From NCBI GenBank assembly GCA_937874815.1, contig CALNBW010000428.1, positions 1-5,656 on the forward strand: 5,656 nucleotides of DNA, given 5' to 3'. Both the position numbers and the translations under genes were made by a program. The notes beneath the pieces are model-generated. The model saw only the letters and a program-made list of their open reading frames with translations. It was not told where the DNA came from and did no database searches. The stretch's first letter is position 1. Each line of letters starts with the position of its first letter. The DNA is from an uncultured Bacillota bacterium. Lineage in GTDB: Bacteria > Bacillota > UBA994 > UBA5500. Below are positions 1-5,041 of the stretch, one piece after another.

Positions 1-995
1 ACCGCCTCTGGTAGAGCGCAAATCCATGATTAGCACATGCTCTCCTTTGAGCTCCTCTGCGTAGGCTAGAAAGGCCCGCCCATCCCTATCTGGGTTACCT
101 GCTATGCCAGACCACTCGTGACCTGAGAACAGCACTGGTATGCCCCGATTCTTGTACATCTCTACAACAGACCTTTCGCTGCTTTGGCCAGACTGGAAGG
201 GTTCAGCAGCGAGCAACTGGGTAGTGCCGTCTGCAAAGCGAACGACCAAATCCCGAGGGGTATAAGTTGGGTTGCCCCTAGGGATGATCCTAGGGAATTG
301 CGCGTCGAGCTCCACTAGGACTACTGGATAGTAGACGATAGCCCCCTCATTCGAAATAGAACGGCGGAATAGGCTGTCTAGCTTCTCGTAACCGTCAACT
401 GAGCTTACTTGCTTCTTTCCTTCCAGGGTTTGATAACCGTTATCTGTTTTCTCAAACGCTGTCGTCCGGAAATGGAAAGGAAAAGTCAGAGTGTTATCAA
501 GCCATCCAATGTAAAAATGCGCATCTCTATTTACAGAAGCTAAGTTAGCAGACAAGATACTTCTCAGCTCATCCGGCGTTAGCGTTTCTGCCACATCACA
601 GGCCTGTAGAATAGCCTCTTTGGCGGCATCAAAAACCTCGTCCCCACCGAAGTATTCATAAAGGCCGTATTTCGTCTGCAGGTTGTAAAACAGCACATTT
701 ACATCGTTCTTAGCTTGCTGTGCGGTAAGCACACCGTCGGTCATGCTGCCAGCGAGTTGGTAATCGAGGGAGTACTTAGAGGTATCGCGCGCCCAGCGTT
801 CTACTATTGCTGCCTCGTCTACCTCCGGCTTAATGATGCTCTTGTGCTCCTCGTTTACTGTTTCCAGCAAAGCAAGCAATTCGTCAGATAATACAATAGG
901 CCCGATGGGTGGTTGTTCTACAACAGGCGCGCAGCCTACCAGGAGAGCTAAAAGTATGATGCAAACGGCCCCAGTTGGGGCAAATATTTCCTCAT
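1..995 (-). CDS. S41-like peptidase-family lipoprotein, 3' end cut by window edge, 5' end frameshifted as sequenced
   Basis: This is an uninterrupted reading frame from the left edge rightwards, read on the minus strand. It encodes a hydrophobic stretch IILLALLVGC, a type II signal peptide with its lipobox Cys encoded at 931-933, then about 310 residues up to the edge. The mature part resembles S41 (tail-specific/C-terminal processing) peptidases: an N-terminal helical region ending in NRDAHFYIG, close to the family's 'DgHt' element, and near the edge HVLIMDLRSTRGG, matching the family's 'IDLRgNxGG' strand. The catalytic Ser/Lys would lie beyond position 1, so activity cannot be judged. The start is uncertain. 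ATG at 995 has an ideal AAGGAGG 9 bases upstream and gives MRKYLP, but that frame hits a stop at 948-950. The lipobox frame instead reaches back to an ATG at 1035 with no ribosome binding site and an acidic leader. One extra base in the CCCC or GGGG run of the minus strand (977-980 or 969-972) would join MRKYLP to the signal peptide. Family call is moderate; lipoprotein call is strong. Confidence 0.7.
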
Positions 996-1004
996 GAACA
1001 GAGT

Positions 1005-1011
1005 CCTCCTT
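1005..1011 (-). promoter_or_regulatory. Ribosome binding site AAGGAGG for the S41-like lipoprotein
   Basis: On the minus strand AAGGAGG lies 9 bases before ATG at 995. It is the only good ribosome binding site near the 5' end of this gene. It argues that 995 is the true start and that the mismatch between this start and the lipobox frame is a one-base defect. The in-frame ATG at 1035 has only a GC-rich, non-SD sequence before it. Confidence 0.75.
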
Positions 1012-1086
1012 ACACTTAACTCTTATGAACAACATGGCCCGCGGAAATTGCAGTTGAACTCACCACTAATCCATACTTACTTATTT

Positions 1087-1095
1087 ATCATAGCA
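1087..1095 (-). promoter_or_regulatory. Possible extended -10 promoter for the S41-like lipoprotein
   Basis: Read on the minus strand this is TGCTATGAT, an extended -10 (TGn plus TATGAT). No convincing -35 box is seen at normal spacing. Transcription would start near 1080, leaving a leader of about 85 bases. This is only a motif match. Confidence 0.3.
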
Positions 1096-1190
1096 TATTG
1101 TGCCAGGTTATGCTGCATACAAGCGCGGCGGAGGAGCTAGCGATTAAGTTGATTTGGAGCAATAAATGAGGGAGGGGCAGCGCCCTAGGT

Positions 1191-1235
1191 ATAAAAGAAG
1201 AGAAGACTGTCCGTCAATGCGGGCAGTCTCCTCTT
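1191..1235 (-). terminator. Rho-independent terminator of the BofC-like gene
   Basis: Arms at 1198-1213 and 1220-1235 pair over 16 positions around a 6-base loop. On the minus strand the stem has one G-U pair and one C-A mismatch. It is followed on that strand by CTTTTAT (1191-1197). It starts 15 bases past the stop of the BofC-like gene. A second copy of the same hairpin lies at 3391-3425. Confidence 0.8.
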
Positions 1236-1292
1236 GCTTAGGTATCTGGTTTAGCGGTCTAGTCCTTCCAGTACTTGAGCTAGTTCATCTTC
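1198..1292. repeat. Imperfect direct repeat, copy A (terminator plus 3' end of BofC-like gene)
   Basis: This segment matches 3388-3476 in the same orientation with scattered substitutions and one gap of about 5 bases. Exact blocks shared by both copies include GCGGGCAGTCTCCT and GAGCTAGTTCATCTTC. Here it covers the terminator and the last codons of an intact gene (encoding EDELAQVLE near the C-terminus), so this copy is the parent-like one. Confidence 0.75.
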
Positions 1293-1802
1293 TGAGTGAA
1301 CGACGATACCGATGCTTAACTGTTGCTGCACTGCGGCCGGCAGACGTGCTACGGACATATCTTCGTAGCGCTGCAAAAAGACGGCGGTCGGCTTGTCTTT
1401 CCCCTGCCATACTGTCACGCATCCATCCTGCTCACCAATCCAGAAGTAGGTCTGGCAATCAGGGCAGATGGATGCCACCTGGCCATGCAACAAAATAGCA
1501 TCATCGAGTCGCGTTTCCACTTGCATAGCATGCACCGTGCTTTCCATTGCGCCTGGAGAAACCATCAATATTGCTGGGCTTAAATCGGGCTCAGCTACTT
1601 GCAACTTGTGACCGCAACTATACTCTAGTTGGTAGGTAACAAGTGCATCCTGACCGAAAAGCTCGGTCCAGTAGCGCTGGTAATCTGGTTCTCGTTTCTG
1701 GTTAGTTTGAGCGCCTACAAAGAATGAAGTCAACCAGCCGGAATTGATAAGGATATACGCACCCACGGCTATGCCCAGTATAATTAACCAACGACGTTTC
1801 AT
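1251..1802 (-). CDS. Membrane-anchored protein with BofC C-terminal-like domain and CGH/CPDC metal-site-like motif
   Basis: A 183-residue protein. Residues 1-4 (MKRR) are basic and about 5-28 form one membrane segment, so the rest is probably outside the membrane. Residues about 118-182 follow the pattern of the BofC C-terminal domain: an aromatic/Gly strand with DGCVTVWQGKDK, then LPAAVQQQLSIGIVV, then SEDELAQVLEGL. A central part carries CGH (63-65) and CPDC (113-116), which look like a zinc-binding knuckle. In Bacillus subtilis BofC is a forespore protein that restrains the SpoIVB protease. Whether this relative does so is inference. I chose ATG at 1802 over GTG at 1814 because AGGGGTGA lies 8 bases before the ATG and the GTG falls within that site. 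The gene lies downstream of yebC on the same strand, as expected for bofC-type genes, but is now separated from it by two plus-strand genes. It ends in a strong terminator. Confidence 0.72.
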   Translation of the reverse strand: MKRRWLIILGIAVGAYILINSGWLTSFFVGAQTNQKREPDYQRYWTELFGQDALVTYQLEYSCGHKLQVAEPDLSPAILMVSPGAMESTVHAMQVETRLDDAILLHGQVASICPDCQTYFWIGEQDGCVTVWQGKDKPTAVFLQRYEDMSVARLPAAVQQQLSIGIVVHSEDELAQVLEGLDR

Positions 1803-1819
1803 TTTTACAATCACCCCTA

Positions 1820-1849
1820 GGTTAGTATAACCACAAGTTGGTAATTATA
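1820..1849 (-). promoter_or_regulatory. Possible -10 box and small palindrome upstream of the BofC-like gene
   Basis: On the minus strand TATAAT (1844-1849) is a perfect -10 hexamer about 42 bases before the ATG, but no good -35 box is seen 16-18 bases upstream. Between it and the ribosome binding site lies GGTTAGTATAACC (1820-1832), a palindrome with 5-base arms that could be an operator at the transcription start. Both are motif matches only. Confidence 0.35.
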
Positions 1850-2084
1850 TACTCTTACCTTTCGCAACCACTTGATCAGCGAAGACTTCTTTCGAGGCTG
1901 GGACCGGTCAGCAGAAGCAGCGATCATCATCTAGCGCCGGGAACTCGAATCTGCATATCCATGCTTTTCTGATACGGAGTAGCTCCGTGCAGGGAAGCGG
2001 GCTAGCCCGTATGTCGCTAGTTGCACCTTCTTCCGCTTCGGAAATAACAAAAAGTGCAACACTCAAATAAATATGAAACTCGTG
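1850..2084. other. Divergent intergenic region rich in palindromes, no recognised gene
   Basis: This stretch separates the BofC-like gene from the plus-strand cassette. It holds ACGGAG-tag-CTCCGT (1974-1988), a perfect 12-base palindrome CGGGCTAGCCCG (1998-2009), and ATACGG (1972-1977), which can pair instead with CCGTAT (2007-2012), so two folds compete. A larger inverted repeat GTTGCAC (2020-2026)/GTGCAAC (2054-2060) encloses a hairpin TTCCG-ctt-CGGAA (2031-2043). On the minus strand a frame of about 53 codons runs from a TTG at 2066 to a stop at 1908-1910. It has no evident ribosome binding site and no domain I know, so I do not call it a gene. Most of this lies upstream of the plus-strand promoter. 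It would be transcribed only from another promoter, or acts as DNA, or is remnant mobile sequence. Confidence 0.5.
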
Positions 2085-2113
2085 TTGACAAAGGATATGA
2101 ATATGCTTACAAT
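2085..2113 (+). promoter_or_regulatory. Sigma-A-type promoter of the lipoprotein/secreted protein pair
   Basis: A consensus -35 box TTGACA (2085-2090) is followed by a 17-base spacer and the -10 box TACAAT (2108-2113). Transcription would start near 2120, about 30 bases before the lipoprotein start codon. This is the best promoter in the window and suggests that the pair is expressed independently of its neighbours. Confidence 0.8.
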
Positions 2114-2151
2114 ATCATTGGGTAGAATCTTTTGTCGAAGGGAGGAACTGA

Positions 2152-2709
2152 ATGCAACAAGCAAGAACCCTATTACTGATTCTCATGGTAGGTGTTACTC
2201 TAGTTGGCTGCACGACGCAAAAAGACACACTGCAAAGCGCCACGACTACTATTGATGAGTATAACGAGCTGGTATCCCACATAATGGTGAACTTTAAACC
2301 TGCCGGCTTCAGAGTCGTGTCCCATCAGAACTCGCGTCATGTTACCGTCGTTCCCCGACAATTGGGAGATCCCAAGACTGACAGCAACGCAACGCAGAGA
2401 ACTATCTTCTATGTTAGTGACGATGATCAGGTGTTCTTGGAGCTTAGCTTCACTTATCAGCCAGAGCTAACAACATTACGTTGGCTTAATAGCGCTGACC
2501 TGAGCGCCGCTCTGCAAGAAAAGCATGGCATTAGTGTATCTGGCGCTGAAACGTTGCAGGCCGCAACTTACCAACTCGGAGGGAAAGGCCTTTGCGCCTC
2601 AGTGCTGGCTTACGCAGATGGTAATCAAGAAGGATTCTACCCTGCTGGCAATGCTGCTGCGGACCTTATCGTTCAACTGCTCGATTTTATAGGGGAGGTA
2701 GAAAAATGA
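2152..2709 (+). CDS. Small lipoprotein of unknown function, first gene of a two-gene cassette
   Basis: A 185-residue protein. Residues 1-20 are a type II signal peptide: one Arg, a hydrophobic core LLLILMVGVT, then the lipobox LVGC with Cys20 as the expected lipid-modified residue. The mature protein would sit on the outer face of the cytoplasmic membrane. The rest (about 165 residues) looks like a compact mixed alpha/beta domain: a helix about 30-47, alternating beta-like strands about 52-110 (for example HVTVVPR and VFLELSFTYQP), and helices about 114-125 and 167-183. One further Cys lies at 148. I recognise no family. AGGGAGG lies 6 bases before the ATG. Its stop overlaps the next start codon (ATGA), so the two are probably translated together. 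It may be a membrane-bound partner or immunity protein for the secreted product of the next gene, but that is speculation from gene order. Confidence 0.85.
   Translation: MQQARTLLLILMVGVTLVGCTTQKDTLQSATTTIDEYNELVSHIMVNFKPAGFRVVSHQNSRHVTVVPRQLGDPKTDSNATQRTIFYVSDDDQVFLELSFTYQPELTTLRWLNSADLSAALQEKHGISVSGAETLQAATYQLGGKGLCASVLAYADGNQEGFYPAGNAAADLIVQLLDFIGEVEK
2691..2698 (+). promoter_or_regulatory. Ribosome binding site AGGGGAGG inside the lipoprotein gene for the secreted protein
   Basis: AGGGGAGG lies within the last codons of the lipoprotein gene, 7 bases before the ATG at 2706. With the ATGA overlap it indicates coupled and strong translation of the second gene. Confidence 0.75.
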
Positions 2710-3374
2710 ACCTAGAGAAAGCTAGATTATTGCTTGCGTCTCTACTGTTGTTCGCTGTCCTATCTGGGACTTCTACTGCAAATGCACTCGGCCCAACCGA
2801 CCGGCAGTTCATGGGTGATTCCTATAGCATCATTGACGGCAGCTCTCCACAGACTGACATGGATATGGAGTTACCAACAGATATTGACCCTGCGGGATCG
2901 TTCGTTGTATGGACCAAAGATGGGTACGTTTTCGGTAGTACTTATACAGAGTACCATACGCTTGATGACCAAAGTGAGTGGTTCTGGAATGATAGCTGCT
3001 TCATCCCAAGCGGTGTTACGTATACCTACGTTTGGGAGCAGACTGTTTCACATACGCTTTACCAGGAAACTGATCTCTCTGCTGAGGTAAAGGCATCTGC
3101 GAGTTCAATTGTTGCCTCAATTGAATCTAAAGTTGCTTCTTCTTTAGTAGCTTCGGAGACCATTCAACATACAGTAGGTACCACTTCTACAATCACGGTT
3201 AACGAACCAGGCTATTGGGAGATCAACTGGTACCACAAGGCAAAAATATATAACGTCTACGGCTACTGGAGGGGTACCACTATCGACGATCATACTGAAA
3301 GGCCGATGTTGAGATTCTTGGGCCGCGCATCAGAGCCGACTCCTTGGGAACATAAGGTTGTCATAAAACGATAA
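2706..3374 (+). CDS. Secreted beta-rich protein of unknown function
   Basis: A 222-residue protein with a Sec signal peptide: basic start (MNLEKAR), hydrophobic core about 8-20, and likely signal peptidase I cleavage after ANA at residue 27. No lipobox, later membrane segment or cell-wall anchor is seen, so it should be released. The mature part of about 195 residues is rich in Tyr, Trp, Thr and Ser. An N-terminal part (28-105) contains aromatic strands (FVVWTKDGYVFGSTYTEYH). Residues about 105-165 are unusually rich in Ser, Thr, Ala and Val, including SASSIVASIESKVASSLVAS. A Gly/aromatic strand follows, EPGYWEINWYH (167-177), then YGYWRG (185-190). This layout recalls beta-sandwich secreted proteins and distantly aerolysin-type pore formers, whose insertion segments are Ser/Thr rich. 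The resemblance is by composition only. A single Cys (98) rules out an internal disulphide. It is followed by a strong terminator 16 bases after the stop. Confidence 0.83.
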   Translation: MNLEKARLLLASLLLFAVLSGTSTANALGPTDRQFMGDSYSIIDGSSPQTDMDMELPTDIDPAGSFVVWTKDGYVFGSTYTEYHTLDDQSEWFWNDSCFIPSGVTYTYVWEQTVSHTLYQETDLSAEVKASASSIVASIESKVASSLVASETIQHTVGTTSTITVNEPGYWEINWYHKAKIYNVYGYWRGTTIDDHTERPMLRFLGRASEPTPWEHKVVIKR

Positions 3375-3387
3375 CGCAAGCAAGAAG

Positions 3388-3476
3388 CAGAGGAGACTGC
3401 CCATCAGTGCGGGCAGTCTCCTTTTGCTTAAGTATCTAGCCTGACGATCCTCGAGTACTGGAGCTAGTTCATCTTC
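3388..3476. repeat. Imperfect direct repeat, copy B (terminator plus debris of a BofC-like 3' end)
   Basis: This is the second copy of the segment at 1198-1292, in the same orientation. On the minus strand it still reads EDELAPVLE, which matches EDELAQVLE near the C-terminus of the intact BofC-like gene, but the in-frame stop of the parent is lost and no coding sequence precedes it. It starts just left of the yebC end. It is most simply the leftover tail of a second BofC-like gene, or a duplicated end carried with the cassette. Confidence 0.7.
3391..3425 (+). terminator. Rho-independent terminator of the secreted-protein cassette
   Basis: A perfect 12-base stem, AGGAGACTGCCC (3391-3402) with GGGCAGTCTCCT (3411-3422), encloses an 8-base loop and is followed by TTT (four T including the last stem base). 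It lies 16 bases past the stop of the secreted protein. On the minus strand it could also stop transcription from yebC, but the trailing sequence there (CTGCTTCTTGC) is less T-rich, so it is weaker in that direction. Confidence 0.85.
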
Positions 3477-3478
3477 CT

Positions 3479-3494
3479 GTCACCGGTGGGTGAC
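3479..3494. other. Short hairpin GTCACC-ggtg-GGTGAC after yebC
   Basis: A perfect 6-base inverted repeat with a 4-base loop lies about 10 bases past the yebC stop, between it and repeat copy B. There is no T-run on either side, so it is not a classical terminator. It might stabilise the mRNA end or mark a junction. Confidence 0.4.
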
Positions 3495-3504
3495 GCGATA
3501 ATCT

Positions 3505-4242
3505 CTACTCCTCGTCCGGCAGATCGGCGTTGGTATAGACGTTTTGCACGTCGTCATGATCTTCCAGTGCATCCAGCAGTCTGAGCACCTTCTCAGCCAC
3601 TTCGCCTTCGACTGCTACCAATGTCTGAGGAATCATAGACAGCTCGGCTGAGGCTATGGCGATGCCCTGCTCGGCCAGGAAACTGCGTACGCTCTCCAGA
3701 TCTGTCGGGGCAGTGATAATCTCAAAGCTTTCTTCCTCAACCTGGAGGTCTTCTGCGCCAGCTTCAAGAGCTAAGAGCAGCATCTCGTCTTCTGAGCGGG
3801 CCTCCTGCTCTCGATCGATAGCGATGAGCCCTTTCTTATCGAAAAGATAGGCAACGCAACCGTTTTCCCCCATGTTGCCGCCATGCTTACTGAAGAGGTG
3901 GCGGATATCGGAAGCGGTACGATTACGGTTATCGCTCAGCAGATCAACCATTACTGCGACGCCACCTGGCCCGAAACCTTCGTAAGAGAATTCCTCGTAG
4001 TTATCGCTATCTGCGCTGCCCAGACCACGCTGAATAGCGCGGTTAATATTCTCGTTGGGGGTATTGACGCTGCGAGCCTTGTCTAAAGCCATGCGCAGAG
4101 CAAAGTTAGAGTCCGGGTCTCCCCCGCCATGCTTAACAGCTACTATGATTTCTTTAGCAACCTTGGCAAAAACTTTACCCTTTTCGGCATCTGCCTTGCC
4201 TTTTTTGTGCTTAATGTTATTCCATTTCGAATGGCCAGCCAT
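3505..4242 (-). CDS. yebC: YebC/PmpR family protein (TACO1-like)
   Basis: A 245-residue cytoplasmic protein of usual family length. The N-terminus MAGHSKWNNIKHKKG is the family hallmark and fixes the start at ATG 4242. The reading frame extends to a GTG at 4251, but that codon overlaps the ribosome binding site GGGAAGG. Further family blocks are TPNENINRAI (61-70), YEGFGPGGVAVMVD (87-100), DNRNRTASDIRHLFSKHGG (104-122) and the acidic C-terminus ending LPDEE. Members were first described as DNA-binding regulators (PmpR). More recent work shows YebC-type proteins helping ribosomes past proline-rich stretches, like their mitochondrial relative TACO1. Which role applies here cannot be read from sequence. 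It is the last gene of the minus-strand ychF-nadE-yebC run. A BofC-like gene lies further downstream on the same strand, beyond the inserted plus-strand cassette. Confidence 0.97.
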   Translation of the reverse strand: MAGHSKWNNIKHKKGKADAEKGKVFAKVAKEIIVAVKHGGGDPDSNFALRMALDKARSVNTPNENINRAIQRGLGSADSDNYEEFSYEGFGPGGVAVMVDLLSDNRNRTASDIRHLFSKHGGNMGENGCVAYLFDKKGLIAIDREQEARSEDEMLLLALEAGAEDLQVEEESFEIITAPTDLESVRSFLAEQGIAIASAELSMIPQTLVAVEGEVAEKVLRLLDALEDHDDVQNVYTNADLPDEE

Positions 4243-4286
4243 TCTATTCACCTTCCCTATTAACAGCTAATTAGTAGATCCATTAA

Positions 4287-5012
4287 CTAGGCCTGAAACT
4301 TGGGTATTGGCGGCAAGCGGCGCTTATGCTCGCTGCGCTTTTGCATGCGGTCAATAATCTGCTTCACTTCGGGATCAGCTATACCGGTAAGAATATAGTC
4401 GTCTAGTTGGTCATAGCTGATTCCCATTTCGGCCTCATCGGTCTGATCCGGCCAGAGGCCAGCCGAGGGAGCCTTGTCAATGATCACCTGGGGAACGCCC
4501 AGATAAACCGCTAATTCTCGCACCTGGCGCTTAACCAAATCGGCAATGGGCATCAAATCGACCCCAGTATCCCCATGCTTAGTAAAGTAGCCAGTTACCA
4601 ACTCGCTCCGGTTTGTGCCACCCAGCACCAAAGCGTGCCGTTCTGCAGCGTAGTAATTCAGAGTGATCATGCGCAGGCGAGGCTTGAGATTGGCCACAGC
4701 TAAGTGGTGCGAATCATCGGTTACAGCAAACGCTTGGCATAAAGCATCAAACGACTTGTTTAGATCAACAGTTATTGTAGAGAGTCCTAGCGCCGCTGCA
4801 CAAAGCTCCGCATGTTGAGCATCGGTCGGATCGCTGTAGCAGGGCATAATAATGCCTAGCGCTTCTGCGCCAAAAGCTCGCACGGCTAACCCAGCCACTA
4901 CTGCCGAGTCTAGGCCCCCGGATAGTCCAAAGACAACCCCACGGGAGCCTGCCTCGCGAGCATAGTCCTGCAACCAGTTCACTAGGTACGTCACTTGCTG
5001 CGCACTGTTCAT
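4287..5012 (-). CDS. nadE: NH3-dependent NAD+ synthetase
   Basis: A 241-residue cytoplasmic enzyme that amidates nicotinic acid adenine dinucleotide to NAD+ using ATP and ammonia, the last step of NAD synthesis. The ATP-pyrophosphatase loop SGGLDS is at 31-36. Other family signatures are NLKPRLRM (108-115), GTNRSE (132-137), TGYFTKHGD (140-148) and PSAGLWPDQTDEAEMG (182-197). The length fits the short form: there is no N-terminal nitrilase (glutaminase) domain, so free ammonia or a separate glutaminase must supply nitrogen. The C-terminus KRRLPPIPKF is also typical. AGGAGGA lies 8-9 bases before ATG 5012. It lies 29 bases after ychF and 44 before yebC and is probably co-transcribed with both. 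Confidence 0.97.
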   Translation of the reverse strand: MNSAQQVTYLVNWLQDYAREAGSRGVVFGLSGGLDSAVVAGLAVRAFGAEALGIIMPCYSDPTDAQHAELCAAALGLSTITVDLNKSFDALCQAFAVTDDSHHLAVANLKPRLRMITLNYYAAERHALVLGGTNRSELVTGYFTKHGDTGVDLMPIADLVKRQVRELAVYLGVPQVIIDKAPSAGLWPDQTDEAEMGISYDQLDDYILTGIADPEVKQIIDRMQKRSEHKRRLPPIPKFQA

Positions 5013-5041
5013 TATTTGCTTCCTCCTAGCTACAGGCGTTG

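Noticed and set aside
1166..1583. Two plus-strand open frames (110 and 86 codons)
   Set aside because: They lie mostly antisense to the BofC-like gene and its terminator. They have no domain-like features and are best seen as shadows of the minus-strand coding frame.
1803..1814. GTG start at 1814 for the BofC-like gene
   Set aside because: The GTG lies within the AGGGGTGA ribosome binding site, which is correctly spaced for the ATG at 1802.
1895..1907. T-box-like sequence AGGCTGGGACCGG
   Set aside because: It resembles the T-box core (AGGGTGGNACCGCG) but differs at key positions. No terminator/antiterminator with a T-run follows and no stem I elements precede it. The downstream gene is not an aminoacyl-tRNA synthetase or amino acid gene.
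1930..1960. tRNA T-arm-like sequence on the minus strand (GATTCGAGTTCC)
   Set aside because: The bases flanking the loop do not pair, and no acceptor, D or anticodon arms are found.
2073..2255. Plus-strand open frame of 60 codons overlapping the promoter and lipoprotein start
   Set aside because: It spans the promoter, lacks a ribosome binding site and is out of frame with the lipoprotein, which has both a good site and a signal peptide.
2734..3090. Plus-strand open frame of 118 codons inside the secreted-protein gene
   Set aside because: It is a shadow in another frame. The frame at 2706 has the ribosome binding site, signal peptide and terminator.
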